DNA of 64,000 nt from Paenibacillus_D tarimensis_A. Lineage in GTDB: Bacteria; Bacillota; Bacilli; Paenibacillales; Paenibacillaceae. Location of the stretch: assembly GCA_041281825.1 (NCBI GenBank), contig CP166298.1, forward strand, positions 4,340,001 to 4,404,000. The letters are read 5' to 3'. A program made the translations under genes and the position numbers. The notes below the pieces were generated by a model. It saw only the letters and a program-made list of their open reading frames with translations. It searched no databases and was not told where the DNA came from. Positions 26,311-34,410 of the stretch are shown here, one piece after another (the first letter of the stretch is position 1; each line of letters opens with the position of its first letter).

Positions 26311-27900
26311 TTATTTTTTGGCGTCCTGACGATAATCGTTCGGCAGCTTGCCGTACATTTTTTTGAACATGTCGCTAAAATGGCGAGCATTATTATAACC
26401 GACTTTTTCCGCAATTTCGTAAACCATCAGGTCGGTATGGCCAAGCATATGAAGCGCATGCTTCATGCGGACCTCCGTCACATACTGTTTGAAATTTTGT
26501 TTCTTATGCTTCTTGAAGAAGCTGCTGAAATAATACGGGTTCATAAAGACCAGCGCTGCGATCGTTTCCAGCGATATATCCTCGGAATAATGCTTTTCGA
26601 TATACTGTTTCACCTTTGCCAGCAGTATTCTGTCCTTGCTTCCCGCATCGCTGCCGATTTCCAGGCAGATCCTTTGAAATTGCTGCATGATTTGCTCTCC
26701 CATTGCGTCATAGGTGTCATAGGCTCCGAGCCTGTCCTGCAGCTCGCGAATGCCGCTAATCCCTTCACGCAGTTGAATGCCCAGCTTGGAGAGCTCTTGA
26801 ATGATATACAGTACGGAAGATAAACAAGTCGTTACTGAAAGGCTGCGGTTTCCGAACGTTGAAGCTTTAATTGTGCTTAGCCATTTCGAAAGCGCGGATT
26901 CGGTCTTATCCCATTCATTCGTTGTAATTGCCCGGATGACGTCCTGCTGCCGGGCATACAATTCTTTGTCAAATGACAACGGTAATTCAGGCGGGCTGAA
27001 AAGTATAACCCGGTTCAAGCCGAAAAAGTACTTCATCTCCATCGCCTGTTCCGCTTCTCGATAAGCAGATGCGAGCTTGACCGCTTCTTGAACCGGACGG
27101 CTCACGGATACGGATACCTGTAGCTTTAAGAATGAAGCGATTTTCGCTTTGATATCCTCGGCCAGATCCGCCAGTTCACCCTCCCTCGTATGACAGACGA
27201 CTATGACATGCCGGGCATCCTTCATAAATGAGTATCCGTAGCTTGAATCAACAACGACCTCCTGCAAAATATTGCCGATTGCAAATTCAACCAGCTTTTT
27301 TTCCTTCTCCGTCCAGCGGTCCGAGTCCCCTCCGAGCCTGTCAACCTCCACAATTGCAACCGAATGCAAAGGACCCTTAAGCTTCACTTGCGTTTCTCGA
27401 AACGCTTCCGATTGCGGGGACAGATTTCCGTCGGTCAATTGAATAAGCCGTTCCTGCAGTTCATCATGCCTGTGCTTGCTTTCCAGCAATTGCAGCTTCC
27501 CTTTTCGCTTTTCCTCTTCATGTTGCTCCGTAATAAGCGAGATCGTCTTATCAAGTACACTTTCCAACTGCTGTTTGACAACCGGTTTAACTAGGTAGTC
27601 CACCGCCCCGTAAGCTACGGCATCCCTGGCATAAGCAAATTCCTGATAAGCGCTTATAAAGATCACCTTAACCGGGAGTCCCAATCGATGAATCTCTTTA
27701 ATCATATCTATTCCTGTCCGATGCGGCATACTAATATCGCTAATAACGATATCCGGATGAAGCTGCCCGATCAATGTCATTAATTCTTCCCCGTCGTACG
27801 CGTGCCCGACAATATCCATACCGAACCGGTTCCAATCGATCAGCTTGCGCAGTCCTTTAATAATAATCGGTTCGTCATCAGCCAGAATAACTTTTATCAT
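26311..27900 (-). CDS. Response regulator with AraC output domain (YesN-like)
   Basis: A 529-residue protein. The receiver domain is residues 1-120: VILADDEPIIIKGLRKLI has the acidic pocket, DIVISDISMP near 52 the phospho-acceptor Asp, and DYLVKPV near 103 the conserved Lys. A long middle domain follows, then the AraC HTH pair at about 425-525 (DISLETIAALVFMNPYYFSSFFKK and LMVYEIAEKVGYNNARHFSDMFKKMYGKLPNDYR). The ATG at 27900 is used because TAAGGAGC precedes it; the open frame to 27936 runs into the repeat. Partner kinase lies immediately upstream, 79 bases apart. It likely controls a sugar-transport locus, but the target is not clear from position. Confidence 0.93.
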   Translation of the reverse strand: MIKVILADDEPIIIKGLRKLIDWNRFGMDIVGHAYDGEELMTLIGQLHPDIVISDISMPHRTGIDMIKEIHRLGLPVKVIFISAYQEFAYARDAVAYGAVDYLVKPVVKQQLESVLDKTISLITEQHEEEKRKGKLQLLESKHRHDELQERLIQLTDGNLSPQSEAFRETQVKLKGPLHSVAIVEVDRLGGDSDRWTEKEKKLVEFAIGNILQEVVVDSSYGYSFMKDARHVIVVCHTREGELADLAEDIKAKIASFLKLQVSVSVSRPVQEAVKLASAYREAEQAMEMKYFFGLNRVILFSPPELPLSFDKELYARQQDVIRAITTNEWDKTESALSKWLSTIKASTFGNRSLSVTTCLSSVLYIIQELSKLGIQLREGISGIRELQDRLGAYDTYDAMGEQIMQQFQRICLEIGSDAGSKDRILLAKVKQYIEKHYSEDISLETIAALVFMNPYYFSSFFKKHKKQNFKQYVTEVRMKHALHMLGHTDLMVYEIAEKVGYNNARHFSDMFKKMYGKLPNDYRQDAKK

Positions 27901-27917
27901 GCCGTACTCGCTCCTTA

Positions 27918-28012
27918 CATAGGGATCTTTGAGCATGACATAGGGATCTTTGAGTAGAACTCAAAGTCTCTCCGCTTTCTCAAAGTCTCTCTGCTTTCTC
28001 AAAGTCTCTCAG
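27918..28012 (-). repeat. Hairpin-repeat cluster D (compensatory stem change)
   Basis: Left half-unit at 27918-27934, full unit at 27939-27973 with arms CTTTGAGT/ACTCAAAG (a T-A pair in place of C-G, so pairing is kept), then two right half-units to 28012. The minus-strand RNA has three CTTTGAG arms and two CTCAAAG arms, so alternative pairings are possible. The histidine-kinase gene ends inside the cluster; its last residues (RDFEKAERL) and TGA are repeat sequence. The other end abuts the TAAGGAG of the response-regulator gene. Confidence 0.95.
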
Positions 28013-29755
28013 CTTAACCGGAAATAACATCAGTACGGATGTGCCGACATGCTTACGGCTGCTGACAGAGAGACCAAAGCCTTCTCCGCATACCGACTTG
28101 ATCCGTTCATGAACATTTTTCATGCCTATGTTTTTGGACGGGGCTCCAGAGTCCTCCAGCATGGCGTTCAGCTGGTCAAGCTGATCTTTTTCCATACCGA
28201 CTCCATCGTCATACACAGTCACGGCCAGCTTGTCCTCCGAGATCTCGACCATCACTTCCACTGTCCCTTTACCCTTAGGCCGCAGACCGTGCTGAATGGC
28301 ATTCTCGACAATCGGCTGCAGCGCCAGCTTCAGCACCGGCAATTCCAAATCAATCTCCTCGGAAATGTCGACCCGCAGCTCAAACCTGTTTTCGAACCGC
28401 ACTTGAATAATATAAAAATAATCCTTCAGATGCTCCAATTCCTGCTGCAGCGTTACCCAATCCTCGCCGTAATCGATCACATATTTCAGCTGATTCGACA
28501 GGGAGAGAATCATATCCGCCACTTCATCCGCATCGCTGTGGACGGCATTCATGCGAATGACCTCGAGCGTATTATATAAATAATGGGGCCGGATCTGGCT
28601 TTTCAAGGCATTGAGCTCTGTTTGCTTCTGCTTAATTTCGGCTACATACGCCTCGTTGATAAAGGTCTGAAGACGCGCCACCATCCGATTAAAGCCATGG
28701 GCTAACCGCCCTACCTCATCATTATTCTTCACTTCGACCCGAAGATCGAGATTGCCGGATTCAACCTTGGCCATTTGCTTGATCAGCCCGCGAATCGGCG
28801 CAGCCATCCTGCGTGAAAACATCGTTCCCATAAAAATGAGCACAATAGAACTGATCACAATGGCAATATAAACAATAGAACGGGTTGTCCCCAGCTGTTC
28901 GTATAACTTCTCCTTGGCAATCTTTACAATAACCTGTCCTTGTATAAACGGAATTTGTTCGCTCAGCACAAGCTTGCTGTCATCCGATTCGTCCAAGGGA
29001 GTAGAGGAAACGGGGGCGAGTCCCCGATTGCTGAAGTATACATTGCCGTTTCCGTCCATGACATAAAGCTCGTCGTGCGCCCCTAATCTTAATTCTCTTA
29101 AAAAAGGATCGGCAAAGCTTGCATCCACATCAATATATAATGTACCTACGACCTTTGGTTCCCGGGTGGGCGCACCCGATGTGTCAATGAGATTCCGGCC
29201 TACGGTAATGACCTGTTTGTCTTCCGGACTAAATAAATAATCTTCGTCGTGCGTCGGAATCATTACAACATCCCTCGGACGTTCGCGAATCGCCTGAGCC
29301 CATTCTGCAACAGGGAGATGATCGACAAGAATTGCACTGTTTTCCTTCGTCTGATAATACACCTTGCCGTCCACCGTTCGAACAAAATACGCGGTTCTTA
29401 TATATGGATCGCTGAACACGATCATCTTCAGAAACGTATCGATCGGCACCGAATTGATTTGTTCCAGTTCGTTGACGTTGCGGGTCTGATTGTCGGCGTA
29501 GCTTTCAAGCAGTCCTAACCTTCCGGTGTACATCAGTTTGGTGATTTCGTTATAGTTGTTTAAGGCGGAATTCAGGTTATAGCTTATATACAGCACCATC
29601 TGCCGCAAATTGTCCGTCGTGTAACGCTCCACATGCCCGGTAAACGTCTTAACGGAAAAAAAGCTGAGCGCGAACAACGGAATGAGTCCGACCAGGATGA
29701 ATGCCAGAGAAAATTTCACGAATATGCTGTTCCACATATTCCGCACTACATTCAT
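27980..29755 (-). CDS. Sensor histidine kinase (YesM-like)
   Basis: A 591-residue membrane kinase. ATG at 29755 is chosen because AGGGGG lies 9 bases upstream; the longer frame to 29875 runs through the tRNA terminator. Helix near 12-34 (FSLAFILVGLIPLFALSFFSV), an extracellular Cache-like sensor, a second helix near 285-305, then HAMP (NNDEVGRLAHGFNRMVARL). The phospho-acceptor His is in SQIRPHYLYNTLEVI, the LytS/YesM-type His_kinase box, and the ATPase shows ALQPIVENAIQHGL, VYDDGVGM and NIGMKNVHERI. The C-terminus after VLMLFPV is extended by residues that come from hairpin-repeat cluster D. It pairs with the YesN-like regulator downstream. Confidence 0.93.
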   Translation of the reverse strand: MNVVRNMWNSIFVKFSLAFILVGLIPLFALSFFSVKTFTGHVERYTTDNLRQMVLYISYNLNSALNNYNEITKLMYTGRLGLLESYADNQTRNVNELEQINSVPIDTFLKMIVFSDPYIRTAYFVRTVDGKVYYQTKENSAILVDHLPVAEWAQAIRERPRDVVMIPTHDEDYLFSPEDKQVITVGRNLIDTSGAPTREPKVVGTLYIDVDASFADPFLRELRLGAHDELYVMDGNGNVYFSNRGLAPVSSTPLDESDDSKLVLSEQIPFIQGQVIVKIAKEKLYEQLGTTRSIVYIAIVISSIVLIFMGTMFSRRMAAPIRGLIKQMAKVESGNLDLRVEVKNNDEVGRLAHGFNRMVARLQTFINEAYVAEIKQKQTELNALKSQIRPHYLYNTLEVIRMNAVHSDADEVADMILSLSNQLKYVIDYGEDWVTLQQELEHLKDYFYIIQVRFENRFELRVDISEEIDLELPVLKLALQPIVENAIQHGLRPKGKGTVEVMVEISEDKLAVTVYDDGVGMEKDQLDQLNAMLEDSGAPSKNIGMKNVHERIKSVCGEGFGLSVSSRKHVGTSVLMLFPVKLRDFEKAERL

Positions 29756-29857
29756 TCGCAATGTCCCCCTAAGCGTGCTATAGCTGACTGTTTTATTCAT
29801 TATCATACCACATGTAAACTTCAGCTGATCAACTCGTGTTCTGGCGTTTATTTCCAA

Positions 29858-29902
29858 CAAAAAACGCTTCCTCATCAGAATTGAATTCTGATAAGAAAGC
29901 GG
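29858..29902 (-). terminator. Rho-independent terminator after the tRNA-Leu gene
   Basis: On the minus strand GCTTTC-TTATCAGAATT pairs with ATTCTGAT-GAGGAAGC and is followed by GTTTTTTG. It ends the tRNA transcript and excludes the longer start of the kinase gene. Confidence 0.85.
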
Positions 29903-29927
29903 GCTAATTTTATCATCGAATTAGATA

Positions 29928-30013
29928 TGGTGCGGTAGAGAGGACTCGAACCTCCACGGGCGTACGCCCACTACCCCCTCAAGATAGCGTGTCTGCCATT
30001 CCACCACTACCGC
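29928..30013 (-). tRNA. tRNA-Leu (GAG)
   Basis: Class II tRNA of 86 bases on the minus strand. Acceptor GCGGTAG/CTACCGC, discriminator A and encoded CCA; anticodon loop TTGAGGG gives GAG; long variable arm (TGGGCGTACGCCCG) and T-loop GGTTCGAGTCC are present. Confidence 0.95.
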
Positions 30014-30065
30014 ACATTTGAATGTAACTTTATTCCCGCATCTGCTTTCCGAGGAAAAAAGCAAA

Positions 30066-30141
30066 TGGTGAGCCATGAAGGACTCGAACCTTCGACACCC
30101 TGATTAAAAGTCAGGTGCTCTACCAACTGAGCTAATGGCTC
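30066..30141 (-). tRNA. tRNA-Lys (TTT)
   Basis: 76 bases on the minus strand with encoded CCA. Acceptor GAGCCAT/ATGGCTC, anticodon stem CTGAC with loop CTTTTAA giving anticodon TTT, T-loop GGTTCGAGTCC. Confidence 0.96.
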
Positions 30142-30142
30142 A

Positions 30143-30217
30143 TGGTGACCCGTAGGGGATTCGAACCCCTGTTACCTCCGTGAAAGGGAGGTGTCTTAAC
30201 CCCTTGACCAACGGGCC
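30143..30217 (-). tRNA. tRNA-Glu (TTC)
   Basis: 75 bases on the minus strand with encoded CCA. Acceptor GGCCCGT pairs with ACGGGTC (one wobble), anticodon loop CTTTCAC gives TTC, T-loop GGTTCGAATCC. Confidence 0.95.
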
Positions 30218-30324
30218 ATATTAACCTTTTGAATCAAGCGACAACAGAAGTTATTATATATGAATTTATCGTTGATAGCAAGAACTTTTTTTCGATAGAT
30301 TCATCTTTTTGTTTGCCCGTCAGG

Positions 30325-30351
30325 CAAACAAAAAGGACCGATGAACGGTCC
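30325..30351 (-). terminator. Terminator between tRNA-Ser and tRNA-Glu
   Basis: On the minus strand GGACCG pairs with CGGTCC around TTCAT and is followed by TTTTTGTTTG. A second 12-bp hairpin, TTTTTGTTTGCC/GGCAAACAAAAA, follows at 30306-30334. Asn-Ser and Glu-Lys-Leu tRNAs are thus likely two transcripts. The rest of the 152-base gap holds nothing else recognised. Confidence 0.8.
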
Positions 30352-30369
30352 ATCCGTTGTCGTAAAGAA

Positions 30370-30460
30370 TGGCGGAGAGAGAGGGATTCGAACCCTCGCA
30401 CCACTTGCGCAGTCTAACCCCTTAGCAGAGGGTCCCCTTGAGCCACTTGGGTATCTCTCC
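30370..30460 (-). tRNA. tRNA-Ser (GCT)
   Basis: Class II tRNA of 91 bases on the minus strand, encoded CCA. Acceptor GGAGAGA/TCTCTCC, anticodon loop CTGCTAA gives GCT, long variable arm, T-loop GGTTCGAATCC. Confidence 0.95.
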
Positions 30461-30465
30461 ATGAA

Positions 30466-30541
30466 TGGCTCCCCGAACAGGACTCGAACCTGTGACAACT
30501 CGGTTAACAGCCGAGTGCTCTACCAACTGAGCTATCAGGGA
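30466..30541 (-). tRNA. tRNA-Asn (GTT)
   Basis: 76 bases on the minus strand, encoded CCA. Acceptor TCCCTGA pairs with TCGGGGA, anticodon stem CTCGG with loop CTGTTAA gives GTT, T-loop GGTTCGAGTCC. Confidence 0.95.
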
Positions 30542-30596
30542 ACGTTGACCAATATACAATCCGTCACTTGAAGTGACAAGAAATAATTTATCACGT

Positions 30597-31073
30597 TTAA
30601 GATTTAATGTCAAGCAGATACAACTGCAATTTTCCGCTGCATTTTCCACAAGCATATTTACGCGGATCGAGCTTTCTTTTGCGCAAATATTCGGTACCGC
30701 ACCGGCGGCAAACAAGCTTGTACCTGAGCGGCTGTGACCGGCGCTCCGTCTTCGTCCCCGGAATGGAATGGCAGAACCGCGTTCCTCCAACCTTCGCGAG
30801 CAATTGCTTAAATTCGGCATCCCGGTGGCGGTATCCCCGCTTCATTAAATGTAAATGATAATGGCACAGCTCGTGTTTAATAATCTTTTCCGTTTCTTCC
30901 GGACCGAAATGGGACAGCTGATGCGGATTAATCTCGATATGATGGGTTTTCGTAAAATACCGCCCGCCTGTCGAACGAAGCCTTGCATTAAATATAGCCC
31001 TGTGCTTGAAAGGCAGACCGAACGATTCCATCGAAACCCGTTCCACCCATGCTTGAAGCATATCGTCATTCAT
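30597..31073 (-). CDS. SprT-like zinc metalloprotease family protein
   Basis: A 158-residue protein with the SprT layout: N-terminal FNARLRSTGGRYFTKTHHIEINP near residue 28, zinc motif HELCHYHLH near 66 (HExxH), and a C-terminal zinc ribbon with CRRC near 122 and CGKC near 143. It matches the length and motif order of bacterial SprT-like proteins (YdcK in B. subtilis), whose substrates are not well known; the eukaryotic relative SPRTN degrades DNA-protein crosslinks. ATG at 31073 has AAAGATGA nearby as a weak ribosome site. It lies 55 bases upstream of the tRNA-Asn gene on the same strand. Confidence 0.88.
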   Translation of the reverse strand: MNDDMLQAWVERVSMESFGLPFKHRAIFNARLRSTGGRYFTKTHHIEINPHQLSHFGPEETEKIIKHELCHYHLHLMKRGYRHRDAEFKQLLAKVGGTRFCHSIPGTKTERRSQPLRYKLVCRRCGTEYLRKRKLDPRKYACGKCSGKLQLYLLDIKS

Positions 31074-31179
31074 CTTTTATTCTCCCCCACTACTTGAATT
31101 TATAAAGCTTTTTACGCTACACTGTCAAGTAGCAAAGATAAAAATCGAACTAATGATTATTGAGGGGAGTCATTCCATC

Positions 31180-31536
31180 ATGCCAACCATGCGGTATATC
31201 ATACTTAAGGGCAATGACGGCATCTCATTCGTGGAAATGCCCGACACCCACGCATACCAATTAAGCGCGCTTAACCTCCGGCTTCATAAAGAACTGGATA
31301 AGCTGACCGCGGACAATGTGCCGAAGCTGCCTTACGCCGTTGCGGAATGCGCCGATCTGGAGCTGCATGACGGTTCTATGCCAATCATCGGCGGTTTGGA
31401 ATATATGAATGCGCTTGAACAAGAATTTTCAGGTGTACAGGAAAAATCGTACCCGCTTATTTCGCTGCTTACGGAGATTCGTGCGCTGCAAGCACAGCTT
31501 GAGCAGTGGTATGAGGAAGAAGCCGATCTGATCTGA
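31180..31536 (+). CDS. Conserved-looking small protein of unknown function
   Basis: A 118-residue acidic soluble protein that I do not recognise. ATG at 31180 has GAGGGGAG 10 bases upstream, which excludes the ATG at 31153. The sequence starts MRYIILKGNDGISFVEMPDTHAYQLSALNLRLHKEL, suggesting a small alpha/beta domain, and ends in a helical acidic tail (LQAQLEQWYEEEADLI). It is divergent from the SprT-like gene and upstream of cmpA. Codon use is like that of its neighbours. Confidence 0.7.
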   Translation: MPTMRYIILKGNDGISFVEMPDTHAYQLSALNLRLHKELDKLTADNVPKLPYAVAECADLELHDGSMPIIGGLEYMNALEQEFSGVQEKSYPLISLLTEIRALQAQLEQWYEEEADLI

Positions 31537-31651
31537 GAAGATAGGTTTTTTTGTAGACCCGCACGACGAATTAATACGATAGCGTCCGGTTATAATAGAA
31601 TTAAATTAAGTTGGACCTGCACGGATAATTGCCTAATTCCATATGCTTAAT

Positions 31652-31659
31652 CATACATC
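31652..31659 (+). promoter_or_regulatory. Possible SigE -10 element for cmpA
   Basis: CATACATC resembles the SigE -10 consensus CATACAhT and lies 25 bases before the cmpA start; known cmpA genes are transcribed by SigE. No convincing -35 is seen at 13-15 bases upstream, so this is weak. A TATAAT also occurs at 31591-31596. Confidence 0.3.
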
Positions 31660-31684
31660 CAGAATCCGGAGGAGGGCGATTCGT

Positions 31685-31831
31685 ATGCCGCAATGGCTCT
31701 GCAATCAGTTAATGCGCGCATTTATGAAGAAAGACCGCCGGCAGATCCGATTGCTTAACGATTGCTGGTTTTATTACCGCACCAAATCTAAACCGGACGA
31801 TCACCAATCTGCCGGTTCGACCATCTTATAG
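31685..31831 (+). CDS. cmpA: Cortex morphogenetic protein CmpA
   Basis: A 48-residue protein starting MPQWLCNQLMRAFMKKDRRQIRLLNDCWFYYRT. This matches B. subtilis CmpA (37 residues) in its MPxWLxxQxxRAF start and QIxLLNxCWxxY core. ATG at 31685 is preferred over the upstream ATG at 31643 because GGAGGAGG lies 9 bases before it. CmpA joins SpoIVA at the forespore surface and controls cortex assembly, and is removed by ClpXP in cells building a normal coat. The C-terminal extension (SKPDDHQSAGSTIL) is longer than in B. subtilis. Its presence is good evidence for an endospore former. Confidence 0.9.
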   Translation: MPQWLCNQLMRAFMKKDRRQIRLLNDCWFYYRTKSKPDDHQSAGSTIL

Positions 31832-31850
31832 TCGCCGGCATAAAAGAGAA

Positions 31851-31893
31851 AGCCAATGATGTCCGCTGAAAAAAGCGGAATCATTGGCTTTAT
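31851..31893. terminator. Bidirectional terminator between cmpA and tex
   Basis: AAAGCCAATGAT-TCCGCT pairs with AGCGGA-ATCATTGGCTTT, with short T-rich tracts on both strands. It lies between the convergent cmpA and tex genes. Confidence 0.88.
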
Positions 31894-31970
31894 TAAATTG
31901 TAAGTATGCGGATGTGCCGGTTGGGCCGCTTTGCCCTCCGCAATCGGCATCACCGGCGGTTCCCTCCCGA

Positions 31971-34223
31971 TTAATCCGGCTTTCGCATCGTCAGACCGAC
32001 GCGGCCTTTTTTCATGTCCACGTTAAGGACCCACACCGTAACATTATCCCCGACCGAGACGACGTCCATCGGATGTTTGACGAACTTGTCGCTCATCTGC
32101 GAAATATGAACGAGCCCGTCATTCTTGATGCCGATATCGACGAACGCCCCGAAGTCGATCACATTGCGAACCGTTCCGTGAAGCTCCATTCCCGGCTGCA
32201 GATCCTCGATCCTGAGTACGTCGGTGTGAAAAATCGGCGGCGGCAGCTCATCCCGCGGGTCGCGTCCCGGCCGCATTAGGCTGTCTATAATATCGCGCAG
32301 CGTAGGAACGCCTACGCCAAGCTCGGGAGCGACGGTTTCCGGATCGATCTTCACGAGCATATCATTCAGCTCTTTGAAACCAATTTGGCTTAGCTCCAGC
32401 TTGAGCTCCTTAAACAGACGGTCGACGACAGCGTACGACTCCGGATGGATCGGCGTCCGGTCGAGCGGATTCGCGCCTTCTGAAATCCGCAGAAAGCCGA
32501 TGCATTGCTCGTAAGACTTTGCGCCGAGCCGCGGAACCTTCTGCAGCTGTTTCCGGTCAATGAACTTGCCGTTTTCTTCCCGGAATTTGACGATGTTTTT
32601 CGATATGGTCGCATTAATGCCTGCGACATAAGAGAGCAGCGAAGGCGAAGCGGTATTCACATCGACGCCGACATGGTTAACCGCCGATTCGACGACGCCG
32701 CCAAGCGATTCTTCAAGCCGCTTCTGGCTGACGTCATGCTGGTATTGTCCGACACCGATCGCCTTCGGTTCGATCTTTACCAGTTCAGCCAGCGGGTCCT
32801 GCAGCCGGCGTGCAATCGATACCGCGCTCCGTTCAGCCACATCCAGGGAAGGAAATTCCTCCTGCGCCAATTTGGAGGCCGAATACACACTTGCCCCGGC
32901 TTCATTCACGATCAAATATTTCAACTGTCCGCCGCTGCCGCCGGTCCCTTTTCGTTTTGCGATCAGATCCGCCACGAACTGTTCGGTCTCCCGGGAGGCG
33001 GTGCCGTTGCCGATAACAATAATTTCAACGCCGTAACGGTCGATGATGCCGTTTATGATTTTTTCAGCTTCCGCCGTTTTATTGTGCGGAGGCGTCGGAT
33101 AAGTCACGGCGACTTCAAGCAGCTTGCCGGTATCGTCAACGGCGGCGAGCTTGCACCCTGTCCTGTACGCGGGATCGACACCGAGCACGACGTTCCCTTT
33201 CACCGGCGGCTGCAGCAGCAGATTGCGCAAATTAGCGGAGAAAATCTGAATCGCATGCTCCTCTGCCTTCTCCGTCATTTCACCCCTCACCTCTCTCTCA
33301 ATGGAAGGGGCGATTAATCTTTTATAGGCATCCTGTATGACTGCGGTTAAGACGTCCCGGATCTCCGAAGCCGTATGACTGCGCAGCAGCTGGCGCTCCA
33401 TGTAGTCATGAATCCGTTCGGCCGGAACATCAAGCGCGACGCGCAGCACTTCCTCGCGCTCGCCGCGGTTGATCGCGAGAATCCGGTGCGGAGGCAGCCG
33501 CTTGACCGGCTCCTGATAGTTATAATACATCTCATAGACCGATTCAGCCTCGGCATCCTTCGCTTCCGTACGCAGCAGGCCTTGATCGAATGTAAACTTC
33601 CGGACCCATGCGCGAATCTTCGCATCGTCGGCGAAATTTTCCGCCAGAATATCCATGGCGCCTTGCAGCGCTTCTTCAGGCGTTGACACTCCTTTATCGG
33701 CATCCGTATATTTTGCTGCTTGATCGAGCGGTGCGCCCTGCTTCGGCTGCGAAAACAACCAGTCTGCCAGCGGCTCAAGACCGCGTTCTTTGGCCACGCT
33801 TGCGCGCGTCTTCCGCTTCTGGCGGTACGGACGGTACAAATCCTCGACCTCCTGCAGCTTGACCGCCTTCTCGATCGCCGACTGCAGCTCTTCGCCTAGC
33901 TTACCCTGCTCGTCAATGAGCCGGATCACTTCGCGCTTGCGTTCCTCCAGGTTATTCAAATATTGCAGCCGTTCTTCAATGCTGCGCAGCTGGTTTTCAT
34001 CCAGCTCGCCGGTCATTTCCTTCCGGTAACGGGCGATGAACGGAATCGTGTTGCCCTCCGCAAGCAAGCCTACCGCCGCCCTTACTTTCGCCGGCGGAAG
34101 CTGCAGCTCAGCTGCGATTTGCTTCTCGATCCGCTGCTGCCGGGCGGCCAGCTGTTCCGGGGTCGGCTCCGTCTTCGCGGAGGATTGCTCCAAAGCTTCA
34201 ACTGTTGTCTTTATCTCGGCCAA
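31971..34223 (-). CDS. tex: Tex family transcription accessory protein
   Basis: A 750-residue nucleic-acid-binding protein. It has the N-terminal helical Tex domain (RQQRIEKQIAAELQLPPAKVRAAVGLLAEGNTIPFIARYRKEMTG), a YqgF/RNase H-like domain (VVLGVDPAYRTGCKLAAVDDTG near 340), a helix-hairpin-helix region (NTASPSLLSYVAGINATISKNIV near 520) and a C-terminal S1 domain (GMELHGTVRNVIDFGAFVDIGIKNDGLVHISQMS near 665). Tex binds RNA and acts in transcription and stress tolerance. The TTG at 34223 is chosen since AAAGGATGG lies about 9 bases upstream; the ATG at 34253 lacks a ribosome site. A bidirectional terminator lies beyond its 3' end. Confidence 0.93.
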   Translation of the reverse strand: MAEIKTTVEALEQSSAKTEPTPEQLAARQQRIEKQIAAELQLPPAKVRAAVGLLAEGNTIPFIARYRKEMTGELDENQLRSIEERLQYLNNLEERKREVIRLIDEQGKLGEELQSAIEKAVKLQEVEDLYRPYRQKRKTRASVAKERGLEPLADWLFSQPKQGAPLDQAAKYTDADKGVSTPEEALQGAMDILAENFADDAKIRAWVRKFTFDQGLLRTEAKDAEAESVYEMYYNYQEPVKRLPPHRILAINRGEREEVLRVALDVPAERIHDYMERQLLRSHTASEIRDVLTAVIQDAYKRLIAPSIEREVRGEMTEKAEEHAIQIFSANLRNLLLQPPVKGNVVLGVDPAYRTGCKLAAVDDTGKLLEVAVTYPTPPHNKTAEAEKIINGIIDRYGVEIIVIGNGTASRETEQFVADLIAKRKGTGGSGGQLKYLIVNEAGASVYSASKLAQEEFPSLDVAERSAVSIARRLQDPLAELVKIEPKAIGVGQYQHDVSQKRLEESLGGVVESAVNHVGVDVNTASPSLLSYVAGINATISKNIVKFREENGKFIDRKQLQKVPRLGAKSYEQCIGFLRISEGANPLDRTPIHPESYAVVDRLFKELKLELSQIGFKELNDMLVKIDPETVAPELGVGVPTLRDIIDSLMRPGRDPRDELPPPIFHTDVLRIEDLQPGMELHGTVRNVIDFGAFVDIGIKNDGLVHISQMSDKFVKHPMDVVSVGDNVTVWVLNVDMKKGRVGLTMRKPD

Positions 34224-34341
34224 CTCGTTGCACCATCCTTTGTTCATATACAATGATAATTACGATCGCTCATTAATTTTCGCAGATTTTATGCGGCATT
34301 GTCACACTCCAGGTCAGAGGCGTTTTCTCGCAACGATATAA

Positions 34342-34379
34342 CCGCCGCTTGGCGGACGGGTACGTTCGACAAGCGGCGG
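34342..34379. other. 10-bp hairpin between MBL hydrolase and tex genes
   Basis: CCGCCGCTTG (34342-34351) and CAAGCGGCGG (34370-34379) form a strong stem after the stop of the metallo-hydrolase gene (minus strand). No T-run follows, so it may be a weak terminator or an mRNA-end stabiliser. Confidence 0.55.
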
Positions 34380-34410
34380 CTGTCACCGGCTGGCTTATTT
34401 GCATCCACCG

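Noticed and set aside
29755..29875. Longer kinase start at 29875
   Set aside because: The extra stretch overlaps the tRNA terminator hairpin; ATG 29755 has a good ribosome site.
30301..30571. Short frames across the tRNA-Ser/Asn region
   Set aside because: They are translations of tRNA genes.
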